Positions 1-6,306 of a stretch of 7,024 bases of DNA are shown in pieces. Position 1 is the stretch's first letter. Every line of letters starts with the position of its first letter. Source of the stretch: Oscillospiraceae bacterium (lineage in GTDB: Bacteria > Bacillota > Clostridia > Oscillospirales > Oscillospiraceae); the NCBI GenBank assembly GCA_017501805.1, contig JAFVWG010000290.1, positions 1 to 7,024 of the forward strand. Reading direction: 5' to 3'. The notes under the pieces were generated by a model. The model saw only the letters and a program-made list of their open reading frames with translations, searched no databases and was not told the origin of the DNA. The position numbers and the translations under genes are program-made.

Positions 1-198
1 CAGTTCTCCGTCAACGTTGAACATTCTGATCGGCTTCTTCTCCAGCTGATCGCCGAACCGTCCCGAAACCTTATCGCTTATCTTTCCGACGATTATGGAC
101 GTAGGTCCGTCCGCACCGCCAATGATCCCGATGCTTGCACGGTCACAGGCCGTCAGCAGCAGGCAGCATGCAAGGATAAGCAAAATCCGTATTTTCAT
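1..198 (-). CDS. Short lipoprotein with GIIGGADGPT motif (3' end outside window)
   Basis: A 66-codon open frame starts at ATG 198-196 and runs off the left edge; the C-terminus is not visible. A GGGAGG ribosome binding site lies at 212-207, 8 bases before the ATG. The protein opens with Lys2/Arg4, a hydrophobic stretch (about residues 5-15) and a lipobox L15-T16-A17-C18, so it is probably cleaved by signal peptidase II and lipid-anchored on the outer face of the membrane. Right after the anchor, residues 23-38 read IGIIGGADGPTSIIVG, which closely matches the conserved loop of the beta subunit of sodium-translocating oxaloacetate/glutaconyl-CoA decarboxylases (OadB/GcdB). The rest seen so far is hydrophilic and charged, with no second membrane helix. 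It is therefore not a beta subunit itself; its function is unknown. It follows the terminator of the galE operon, so it is probably a separate unit or is fed by readthrough. A TATGAT hexamer at 231-226 could be a -10 box but has no good -35. Confidence 0.72.
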   Translation of the reverse strand, partial: MKIRILLILACCLLLTACDRASIGIIGGADGPTSIIVGKISDKVSGRFGDQLEKKPIRMFNVDGEL

Positions 199-206
199 AA
201 AACAAA

Positions 207-212
207 CCTCCC
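207..212 (-). promoter_or_regulatory. Ribosome binding site of the lipoprotein gene
   Basis: Minus-strand GGGAGG, separated by 8 bases from the ATG at 198-196. It fixes the start of the short lipoprotein gene and supports that this small frame is really translated. Confidence 0.65.
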
Positions 213-230
213 GCAGGCAGTCGATATCAT

Positions 231-258
231 AAAAGCGCACGCAGCGGCGTGCGCTTTT
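231..258 (-). terminator. Rho-independent terminator after galE
   Basis: A perfect 8-base GC-rich stem (GCGCACGC at 235-242 pairing with GCGTGCGC at 247-254) closes a 4-base loop at 243-246. It is flanked by AAAA at 231-234 and TTTT(T) at 255-259. Read on the minus strand it ends in a run of four T, 13 bases after the galE stop codon at 271. The symmetry means it could also stop transcription on the plus strand. It marks the end of the sugar operon. Confidence 0.85.
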
Positions 259-270
259 TGTATGCAAAGA

Positions 271-1287
271 TCAGGCTTCAAAGCCGTTCGGGTTGTTCTT
301 CTGCCAGTTCCAGCTGTCGCGGCACATTTTCTCCAGAGAATGCTGTGCTTTCCAGCCGAGTTCCGCTTCGCTTCTCGAAGGATCGGCGTAGCACTCCGCC
401 ACATCGCCGGGACGGCGATCCGTGATCTCATAGGGGATCTTCAGACCGTTCGCATTCTCAAACGCGTGCACCATATCCAGAACGCTGTATCCCTCGCCCG
501 TGCCCAGGTTGAACACGCGCTCTCCGCTGTGCTCAAGAAGATAGCGCAGCGCGGCAACGTGACCGCGTGCCAGATCGACCACGTGGATGTAGTCGCGCAC
601 GCCCGTGCCGTCCGGCGTGGGATAGTCGTTTCCGAACACGCGCAGCTTCTCCCGCTTTCCGACGGCAGTCTGCGTGATATAGGGCATCAGGTTGTTGGGA
701 ATGCCGTTTGGCTGTTCCCCGATCCGTCCGCTCTCGTGCGCGCCGACGGGGTTGAAATAGCGCAGGGACACCACAGACCATGCTTCATCCGCCTTGGCGA
801 TGTCGCGCAGGATCTGCTCGGTCATATACTTCGTCCAGCCGTAGGGGTTGGTGCAGCCGCCTGTCACCGAATCTTCGCGCAGGGGCATCTTGTTGCCGAC
901 GGTGTAGACCGTTGCGGAGGACGAGAAAATGATCCGCTTCACGCCGTGGCGCTCCATCACCTCGCAGAGACGAAGTGTGGCATCGAGGTTGTTGGAATAG
1001 TAGCGAAGCGGGATCGCGGTCGATTCTCCCACCGCTTTCAGTCCCGCAAAATGGATCGCCGCGGCGATCTCCTGCTCGGAGAAAATGCGGTCCAGCAGTT
1101 CCGTATCCCGCACATCACCGCAGTAGAACGGAACGGGCTTTCCCGTGATCTCCTCCACGCGGCGAAGGCTCTCGGCGCTGGAATTGCACAGGTTATCGAT
1201 CACGACGGGCTCAAAGCCCGCTTCGATCAGCTCCACACAGGTGTGGCTGCCGATATAGCCGGCGCCGCCCGTAACCAAAATTTTCAT
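271..1287 (-). CDS. galE: UDP-glucose 4-epimerase GalE, predicted to accept UDP-N-acetylhexosamines too
   Basis: A 338-residue cytosolic short-chain dehydrogenase/reductase-type epimerase, the usual full length. It interconverts UDP-galactose and UDP-glucose using bound NAD+. Visible motifs: the Rossmann GxxGxxG (G7, G10, G13) with D31 binding NAD ribose, the S122-S124 SSSATVY strand, and the catalytic S124/Y149/K153 set, which falls at the same numbers as in E. coli GalE. Residue 299 is Cys (codon 393-391) in a D-V-A-E-C-Y-A-D-P context. E. coli has Tyr there and human GALE has Cys (Cys307). A small residue at this gatekeeper site allows UDP-GlcNAc/UDP-GalNAc to be epimerised, so a bifunctional enzyme is likely (inference). 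The residue after SSSATVY is Thr rather than the common Gly. The start ATG 1287-1285 overlaps the upstream kinase stop as ATGA and is served by AAAGGAGG within the kinase gene, implying translational coupling. The gene ends the operon before the terminator. Confidence 0.96.
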   Translation of the reverse strand: MKILVTGGAGYIGSHTCVELIEAGFEPVVIDNLCNSSAESLRRVEEITGKPVPFYCGDVRDTELLDRIFSEQEIAAAIHFAGLKAVGESTAIPLRYYSNNLDATLRLCEVMERHGVKRIIFSSSATVYTVGNKMPLREDSVTGGCTNPYGWTKYMTEQILRDIAKADEAWSVVSLRYFNPVGAHESGRIGEQPNGIPNNLMPYITQTAVGKREKLRVFGNDYPTPDGTGVRDYIHVVDLARGHVAALRYLLEHSGERVFNLGTGEGYSVLDMVHAFENANGLKIPYEITDRRPGDVAECYADPSRSEAELGWKAQHSLEKMCRDSWNWQKNNPNGFEA

Positions 1288-2360
1288 AGTAATAGTTCCT
1301 CCTTTACCGCCGTGTGCATTGTATGCTCCTGCTTTCGCATATCCGCATACAGCTTGAACTGCGTACGGGCGCGATCGAGGTTCTGCTCCGCGCGGGTTGT
1401 TGCAAAATAGTGATCTCCGTCAAGATAGTCCGTCAGAAAACGGACGCCGCATTCCATCGTAATGGTCAGTGCTCCGAGCGGAAGAAGTTCAAGCTCTTCC
1501 CTCGTCAGCTCCTTTCCGCAGGCGCTGAGATAGCCGTTTGTGTAGACACGGAACAGCTCCGAAGAAAAGCTCACGCGATCCGGATCGCGCTCGTCCTCCG
1601 CGCCGCATACCGCGCCGAAGCGGATGGCGTCGCCGAAATCATACAGGCTCAGCCCGGGCATCACGGTGTCCAGATCGATCACGCAGACCGCTTTTCGCGT
1701 TGCCGCGTCAAAGAGCACGTTGTTGAGCTTTGTATCGTTGTGCGTCACGCGGACGGGCAGCGTTCCGTCATCGCGCAGCTTCTGCAGCTGCGAAACGGTG
1801 TCCTTTTGCGAAAGCGCGTAATCGATCTCGCGCAGGACATTCTTCACGCGACCCATCGGGTCACGGCGAACGGTCTCTTCCAGAATGCGGAAGCGATCCG
1901 GCGTGTTGTGGAAATTCGGGATCGTCTCGTGCAGGCGCTCTGCCGGAAAATCCGAAAGCAGACGCTGAAAGCGCCCGAATGCGACCGCGCTCTCCCGAAA
2001 ATCTTCGGGCGTTTCCGCTCTTTGGAGGCAGATCGTATTCTCTTCAAACTCCTGCATTCTCCAGCAGCCTTCCGCGTCCCGGAACCAAAGCTTACCGTCC
2101 GTCGTCGGGATAAACGCAGGGGCGCTGCGCGGATCTTGCGTCCGCGCACGGATATGCTCCGTGACGGCGGTGATGTTTTCCATCAGTCTCTGCACATCCG
2201 AAAAAACGTGATCGTTGATTCTCTGCAGGATATATTTTTTTCCATTGTCCGCAGCTGCAAGATAGGTGCTGTTGATATGTCCCGCTCCGTAGCGCTCGCA
2301 CCGCACAAAGACCGCGTTCGCTGCGAAGCGCGCAAGCTGCGCCTCACGTTCCATCTTCAT
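1284..2360 (-). CDS. nahK: N-acetylhexosamine 1-kinase (NahK/LnpB family, APH fold)
   Basis: A 358-residue cytosolic kinase, almost exactly the length of Bifidobacterium longum NahK, which phosphorylates GlcNAc or GalNAc at the anomeric C1 with ATP in lacto-N-biose/galacto-N-biose salvage. Seen: a Gly-containing nucleotide loop (GAGHINSTY, 25-33), a lysine region (41-42), the catalytic loop V-T-H-N-D (H207, N208, catalytic D209) followed by TKLNN, and the metal-binding segment VIDLDTVMPG (D229, D231), then LYDFGDAIRFGA (240-250). HND rather than HGD, and DLDTVMPGLSLYDFGD, are typical of the NahK branch and unlike antibiotic-resistance phosphotransferases. The start is ATG 2360-2358 with AGAAGGA at 2373-2367; the frame stays open upstream to 2567 but only by running through the previous gene. 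The stop TGA overlaps the galE ATG, pairing the two enzymes as in the B. longum lnp operon. No phosphorylase or galT-like uridylyltransferase is in view. A plain 'aminoglycoside phosphotransferase' label would be misleading. Confidence 0.9.
   Translation of the reverse strand: MKMEREAQLARFAANAVFVRCERYGAGHINSTYLAAADNGKKYILQRINDHVFSDVQRLMENITAVTEHIRARTQDPRSAPAFIPTTDGKLWFRDAEGCWRMQEFEENTICLQRAETPEDFRESAVAFGRFQRLLSDFPAERLHETIPNFHNTPDRFRILEETVRRDPMGRVKNVLREIDYALSQKDTVSQLQKLRDDGTLPVRVTHNDTKLNNVLFDAATRKAVCVIDLDTVMPGLSLYDFGDAIRFGAVCGAEDERDPDRVSFSSELFRVYTNGYLSACGKELTREELELLPLGALTITMECGVRFLTDYLDGDHYFATTRAEQNLDRARTQFKLYADMRKQEHTMHTAVKEELLL
1298..1305 (-). promoter_or_regulatory. galE ribosome binding site inside the kinase gene
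   Basis: Minus-strand AAAGGAGG, a near-consensus Shine-Dalgarno sequence, lies 10 bases before the galE ATG (1287-1285) and within the last codons of the kinase. With the ATGA stop/start overlap it allows terminating ribosomes to restart on galE, which helps keep the two enzymes in fixed proportion. Confidence 0.75.
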
Positions 2361-2380
2361 ATTGTTTCCTTCTCTGTCTT

Positions 2381-3631
2381 TCAGTCTTCCCGCTTGACGG
2401 GAATGCGTGCCGAAATATAGCAGCCGTAGGCGTTGCGGGCGGCAAGGAACAGCTCGGTATCGGCAAGAACTTCCGTCATCGGGACGGTAAACTCGCCCTC
2501 GCTTCCCATATCGAAGAAGTAGCCGCTCTCCGTCCAGGCTTCGTTGTCGACACGGATATACTGCCATCCGACGAGCGGATCTCCGGCAGGATTGCTGTAG
2601 CGGATCTTCACAGTCTCACCGGGGCGATAAGACGCCTTATCCGTCGTGAAAGAAAGCTCCGTCACACACCACTCGACCGCGTCGCTCTTTTCTTCACCGC
2701 GGACGCAGCAGGCGGTATAGAAGCCCGTCTTTTCCGGCTGCAGGATCACCTTTCCGTCCCGGACGGGATAGTTTTCCGTTTTTCCGTCGGGGTCGGTGAC
2801 CGCAACGGTGTCAAATGCAGGATCGAAGACGCTCAGCTCCACAGGGTCTTTGCCGAGCGTGTAGTTCGCCTTGTTGCCGAAATCCGGCATCAAGGTGCGG
2901 TTGATGTTTGCCCCATCCGCGCTCTCTCCTTCCAAAGGAGCAAAGGGCGTCGGCGTATAGGTGATATCATCCAGCCGCGCATAGCGATAAAATCCATAGT
3001 CGTGCAGAGGATCATCCAGCCAGTAGGCCTTGAATCCCTCTCGCGAAAAACGCGTCTCGCGGGAGAAGGGCATGCAGCTTTCCGAAACGGAGATATACTG
3101 CACCTTCCCGTTCTCATCCCGCTCAATGTCCGTAATGATCGCAACGTGCTTTGGATCCATGATCGCGTCGCACAGACGCAGTTCGTCAAAATCGGAGATC
3201 GTAAGCTTCTGCATCGCAGGATCTCGCAAAAAACCCGCGCAGCGCTGCTTATACGGCAGCTGCAGGACATAGGAAAGGAAACAGGAGCAGACGATCCCGT
3301 AATAGGCGTGTACGCCCTGCTTATCCCGAACGATGCGTCTGTTGTAGATCACACTGTTCGGATTGGAGAGCGCCGTGATATACGTCTCCGGCGAGATATT
3401 ATAGCCGACGATTTTCTCTACACGGCGCACAGAAGAGTAGACGATCCCTTTCAGAGGAAAGCCGGGAACGGCATAGCTTCTGTAATACTGCGGCTTTCCG
3501 TCATCATTGAAAATTTTATTCAGGATCGGCAGCGGCTTTTTGGGAGCATAGCTTATGCTCACAAGCTGCTTTGCGCGTTTTATTGCATTGGCAGCGCCCT
3601 GCGATCGCGGCGCCTCGTGCGTCAGCTTCAT
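2381..3631 (-). CDS. NlpC/P60-like cysteine hydrolase-type protein with Ig-like C-terminus, copy 2
   Basis: 416 residues, a tandem paralog of the gene immediately upstream. No named family is certain. A helical/basic N-terminus (1-60) precedes a region resembling the NlpC/P60 papain-like fold: V-C115-S-C-F-L-S-Y-V-L-Q-L-P is like the DCSGFVSYVL nucleophile helix, H162 sits in KHVAIITDI like the catalytic His strand, and E184 (VSES) is a candidate third residue. These residues are kept in both copies. Residues about 262-322 and 325-413 look like two beta-sandwich (Ig-like) segments; the second opens with the common Y-R-P-G-E-T-V pattern and ends with A-R-N-A-Y-G. No signal peptide or membrane helix is visible, and cysteines are numerous, so it is probably cytosolic, unusual for NlpC/P60 wall hydrolases. 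Start ATG 3631-3629 has GGAGGAG at 3643-3637. It lies 18 bases after copy 1 and 20 bases before nahK, in the same operon. An amidase, peptidase or acyltransferase role is possible; the substrate is unknown. Confidence 0.8.
   Translation of the reverse strand: MKLTHEAPRSQGAANAIKRAKQLVSISYAPKKPLPILNKIFNDDGKPQYYRSYAVPGFPLKGIVYSSVRRVEKIVGYNISPETYITALSNPNSVIYNRRIVRDKQGVHAYYGIVCSCFLSYVLQLPYKQRCAGFLRDPAMQKLTISDFDELRLCDAIMDPKHVAIITDIERDENGKVQYISVSESCMPFSRETRFSREGFKAYWLDDPLHDYGFYRYARLDDITYTPTPFAPLEGESADGANINRTLMPDFGNKANYTLGKDPVELSVFDPAFDTVAVTDPDGKTENYPVRDGKVILQPEKTGFYTACCVRGEEKSDAVEWCVTELSFTTDKASYRPGETVKIRYSNPAGDPLVGWQYIRVDNEAWTESGYFFDMGSEGEFTVPMTEVLADTELFLAARNAYGCYISARIPVKRED
2672..2815. repeat. Near-identical patch shared with 3941-4084 (direct repeat, unit 1)
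   Basis: These 144 bases align without gaps to 3941-4084 (offset 1269) with about 10 mismatches by eye. They encode the first Ig-like segment of the two tandem paralogs (DTVAVTDPDGKTEN to EKSDAVEWC region). Agreement includes most synonymous positions, whereas flanking parts of the same genes differ much more. Confidence 0.8.
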
Positions 3632-3649
3632 ACTGTCTCCTCCAAACGA

Positions 3650-4903
3650 TCAAACTTCCGATTTAAAGGGGATCCGCGCGGAACTGTAGATGCCGTAGGC
3701 ATTGCGCGCGAGCAGAAGCAGGACGCAGTCCCCTTCCGCCTCCGTTGTCGGGATCGTGATCTCCCCCGCGCTTCCCATGTCTGTGACGCTGCCGCTTTCC
3801 ATCCAGCCGTCCTTCTCGCAGCGGATATACTGCCATGCAACAAGCGGATCGTCCGCAGCGTTTTGGTAGCGGAGCGTGAGCGTCTCGCCGGGTCTTGTGA
3901 CGCTGCGGTCCATCGTAAAGGACAGATCCGTCATGCACCATTCGACCGCGTCGCTCTTTTCCTCTCCGCGGACACAGCAGGCGGTATAGAAGCCCGCCTT
4001 TTCCGGCTGCAGGATCACCTTTCCGTCCTTGACGGGGTGGTTTTCCGTTTTTCCGTCGGGATCGGTGACCGCAACGGTGTCAAACGCTGCGTCAAAGACG
4101 CTCAGCTCAACCTGTTCCTGTCCGAGAACATAGTTTGCCTTATTGCCGAAGTCCGGCATGAGCGTGCGGTTGATTTTGGTCCCTTCCGCGCTCTCACCCT
4201 CCAGAGGAACGAAGGGCGACGGCGTATAGGTGATCCCATCCAGTTCCGCATAGCGATAGAACTCGTAGTCATGCAGCGGATCGTCCATCCAGTAAGACAC
4301 GAAGCCCTCGCGCGAGAAGCGCGTCTCGCGGCAGTAGGGCATGCAGCTTTCCGAAACGGAGATATACTGCACTTTTCCGTTCTCGTCCCGCTCAATGCCC
4401 GTGACGATCGCAACGTGCTTCGAATCGAGAAGCACATCGACCAGCCGGAGCGCATCGGGATCTGTCGTATTCAGTTTTTTAAGGGAAGGCTCTTCCTGCA
4501 GCTTGGTGCAGCGCATTTTATACGGCAGCTGCAGAACATAGGAAGCGAAGTTGGAGCAGACCGTGCCGTAGTAGCAGTGCACGCCGCCGCGCGGCTTCTG
4601 CACGATCGTCTTATCGTAGATGACGCTGTTCGGGTTTGCAAGCGCCGTGAAGAAGGTCTCCAGCGACACGTTATAGCCGACAAATTTCTCCACGCGGCGC
4701 ACCGAGGAATACAAGATTCCCTTCACCGGGAAGCCGGGCATGGAATACGTTCTCTCAAAGCTCGGCGTGCCGTCATCGTCAAAGATTTTTTGCAGGATGG
4801 GAAGCCGCTTTATCGGCGTATAGGAAGCACAGACCATCTGTTTTGCGCGCTTCAGCGCGTTTTCCGCGCCCTTCGACTGCGGAACATCGTGCGTCAGTTT
4901 CAT
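3650..4903 (-). CDS. NlpC/P60-like cysteine hydrolase-type protein with Ig-like C-terminus, copy 1
   Basis: 417 residues from ATG 4903-4901. A TTG at 4912-4910 would add three residues, but the AGGAG at 4918-4914 is only one base from it and 10 from the ATG, and the paralog begins MKLTH at exactly this ATG. Key residues match copy 2: C116 in V-C-S-N-F-A-S-Y-V-L-Q-L-P, H163 in KHVAIVTGI and E185 in VSES, an order and spacing consistent with an NlpC/P60 papain-like Cys-His-polar triad (inference; no search was possible). Conserved blocks also include Y-S-S-V-R-R-V-E-K near 65-73 and LMPDFGNKANY (248-258), absent from ordinary NlpC/P60 proteins, so this is a distinct family. Two Ig-like stretches follow (about 263-323, 326-414; PGET at 338-341). 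No signal peptide. Eleven cysteines, including a CC pair at 309-310, fit a reducing cytosol better than the cell surface. The copies are about two-thirds identical overall, with patches almost identical even in DNA. Confidence 0.8.
   Translation of the reverse strand: MKLTHDVPQSKGAENALKRAKQMVCASYTPIKRLPILQKIFDDDGTPSFERTYSMPGFPVKGILYSSVRRVEKFVGYNVSLETFFTALANPNSVIYDKTIVQKPRGGVHCYYGTVCSNFASYVLQLPYKMRCTKLQEEPSLKKLNTTDPDALRLVDVLLDSKHVAIVTGIERDENGKVQYISVSESCMPYCRETRFSREGFVSYWMDDPLHDYEFYRYAELDGITYTPSPFVPLEGESAEGTKINRTLMPDFGNKANYVLGQEQVELSVFDAAFDTVAVTDPDGKTENHPVKDGKVILQPEKAGFYTACCVRGEEKSDAVEWCMTDLSFTMDRSVTRPGETLTLRYQNAADDPLVAWQYIRCEKDGWMESGSVTDMGSAGEITIPTTEAEGDCVLLLLARNAYGIYSSARIPFKSEV
3941..4084. 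repeat. Near-identical patch shared with 2672-2815 (direct repeat, unit 2)
   Basis: Partner of the patch at 2672-2815, lying at the same place in the neighbouring paralog. About 93% identity by manual comparison. It could reflect recent gene conversion or strong constraint on this segment. Confidence 0.8.
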
Positions 4904-4913
4904 ATGGGTCAAT

Positions 4914-4918
4914 CTCCT
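4914..4918 (-). promoter_or_regulatory. Ribosome binding site deciding the start of copy 1
   Basis: Minus-strand AGGAG between the ceramidase-like gene (stop 4925-4923) and the next gene. Its 10-base distance to ATG 4903-4901, against 1 base to the in-frame TTG 4912-4910, makes the ATG the likely start. Confidence 0.6.
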
Positions 4919-4922
4919 GTTT

Positions 4923-6272
4923 TCAGAGTTTCTTCAGCGCCTCGACCGCCGCCTGCACAAAGACATCGTCCGCGCCCTTCGCAAAGCTGCTGGTCGTTGC
5001 TTCATAGCCGCCTTCCTCGTAGGCTCTGCCCGAGGGCACATAGCCGCAGGAGGAGTTGGTCAGGCAGCAGACCATCGTGTGCTCAAAGGGCGAGGCGGCA
5101 TAGATCCGCCGTCCGAGTTCCGTAAAGGGTTCTCCCGGAACACCGGAGAACACAAAATCACCGATCTTGAGCGCATAGGCGTTGTAGGGATAAAATTCCG
5201 GAGCTTCCGACATACGGATGACCTTTCTCGCCCACACAACGCGACCCGAAACACCGGCCTCCTGCGCCTTTCCGGCGAGATAGAGCTCGTTGATCCGCTT
5301 GGCCTCTTCCAGCCCCTCGGTCATACGGTTGGTGGGAAGCTTCATTTCCGTCACGGCAAAGGAGATGCCCTCATTGCCGATCTCTTCGGCGCGGTCGCAG
5401 CCTCCCAGCACGGCTCCCGCGATCACGCGTCCCATATAGCGGGCGTGCAGCGCTTTTTCGCGGAAGTCCTCCTTGTGTTTTTCGGACATCAGGCGTCCTC
5501 GCTTCGGGAGGAACGGGGTGAAGTGGTTCACGTCCCCCTGCGGTCCAAGCAGGAACATGCACTTGCTTCCGGGGATCGCACCTTCGAGCGTGGAGCAGAC
5601 ATAACCCGGCCAGTCCGCCGAGATATACGTGTAGCCGACGGTATCCGGATGCGTTCCGAAGTTGACCAGATAGATGTCATCCGCGCCCTCTCTGCGAACG
5701 ATGAGGGTACGCACCGTCTCGTCCGGCTCGCCCACCGCGCAGTCGATCTGATCGGCAGACTCCGGAGCGGGATTTGTTACGTAGCTGCCGTCCTTCATGC
5801 GGTAGCGGCGCACGAAGGAGATTCCCTTTGCCTGCGCCTCGGCGGTAAAGAGCCGCGCGGGAGCAAGATCCATCACCGCCTCGCCGGCGGCACAGAACGC
5901 CTGCTCCTCAAGGAAGGCGACATAGGCGGGATCGGCTTCCAGATCGGAGGCAAAATCCTTGGCAGTCAAAGGTCCGGAATGGGTGTGAGAAACATTGATC
6001 AGGATCGCATCGGGATCGATATCAAAGGTTTTTCCCACCTTTTCGCGGATGCGATCCGCCCAGGGCTTATGCACAAGGCAGAGGTCAAGGGCAAGGATGA
6101 GCGCGCTTTTCTCGCCGTCACGGAACAGTGCCGCACGGACATAGAGCGGGTCGATCACGCCTTCATTAAAACGCTGTTTGTAGTATCCCACGATCGGTGC
6201 CCCCAGAGGCGGCGTGATCTCTCTTTTACCGAAGCCGCACAAAAGCGCGGTCTTTTTTTCCGTTTCTGCCAT
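4923..6272 (-). CDS. Neutral/alkaline ceramidase-like metal-dependent hydrolase, complete copy
   Basis: 449 residues resembling the N-terminal domain of the neutral/alkaline (non-lysosomal) ceramidase family, zinc hydrolases that cleave the N-acyl amide of ceramide. Seen: G-x-x-K-R-E-I-T-P-P-L-G-x-P near 13-26, D-P-L-Y-V-R (41-46), NVSHTHSGP (H96, H98), NFGTHPD (H208), GPQGDVNH (243-250), PGEPF (E381) and GYVPSGRAYEEGGYE (Y411, Y418, Y423). The two His blocks, the Glu and a Tyr fit the zinc ligands known from Pseudomonas ceramidase. Differences: the family nucleophile is the Ser of GDVSPN, here Asn249, so classical ceramidase chemistry is doubtful; the protein is shorter than true ceramidases, lacks their C-terminal Ig-like domain, and has no signal peptide, implying a cytosolic amidase/esterase-type enzyme or a repurposed relative. 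Start ATG 6272-6270 follows GGGAG at 6285-6281. It lies 34 bases after its paralog and 19 before the NlpC-like gene, in one operon. Confidence 0.83.
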   Translation of the reverse strand: MAETEKKTALLCGFGKREITPPLGAPIVGYYKQRFNEGVIDPLYVRAALFRDGEKSALILALDLCLVHKPWADRIREKVGKTFDIDPDAILINVSHTHSGPLTAKDFASDLEADPAYVAFLEEQAFCAAGEAVMDLAPARLFTAEAQAKGISFVRRYRMKDGSYVTNPAPESADQIDCAVGEPDETVRTLIVRREGADDIYLVNFGTHPDTVGYTYISADWPGYVCSTLEGAIPGSKCMFLLGPQGDVNHFTPFLPKRGRLMSEKHKEDFREKALHARYMGRVIAGAVLGGCDRAEEIGNEGISFAVTEMKLPTNRMTEGLEEAKRINELYLAGKAQEAGVSGRVVWARKVIRMSEAPEFYPYNAYALKIGDFVFSGVPGEPFTELGRRIYAASPFEHTMVCCLTNSSCGYVPSGRAYEEGGYEATTSSFAKGADDVFVQAAVEALKKL

Positions 6273-6306
6273 GGCAATTTCTCCCTCGGATCAAGATTTG
6301 TTTTCG

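Noticed and set aside
1..198. Annotation as a sodium-translocating decarboxylase beta subunit
   Set aside because: Only the short GIIGGADGPT block matches; a lipobox precedes it and no multi-helix membrane protein is visible.
226..254. Promoter for the lipoprotein gene (TATGAT at 231-226)
   Set aside because: The -10-like hexamer is good, but the -35 region at 17-18 bases falls within the terminator stem and reads GCGCAC or AGCGCA, so it is not listed as a feature.
262..1410. Long plus-strand frame antisense to galE
   Set aside because: galE on the opposite strand has all its catalytic motifs at the expected positions; this frame is a codon-bias shadow.
1284..2360. Aminoglycoside resistance phosphotransferase
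   Set aside because: The fold is shared, but HND plus the VIDLDTVMPGLSLYDFGD block, the length, and the galE partner point to the N-acetylhexosamine kinase branch.
1314..2420. Long plus-strand frame antisense to the kinase
   Set aside because: Same cause: it mirrors nahK, with low-complexity Arg/His/Ala-rich translation and no recognisable motif.
2361..2567. N-terminal extension of the kinase frame by 69 residues
   Set aside because: It overlaps the C-terminus of the preceding NlpC-like gene out of frame, matches no kinase, and a ribosome binding site sits just before the inner ATG at 2360-2358.
3002..5125. A 707-codon plus-strand open frame spanning the two NlpC-like genes
   Set aside because: It lies antisense to three well-supported genes and shows an internal duplication only because the genes beneath are paralogs. 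GC-rich third positions remove stops in this antisense frame; the protein resembles nothing and has no proper ribosome binding site.
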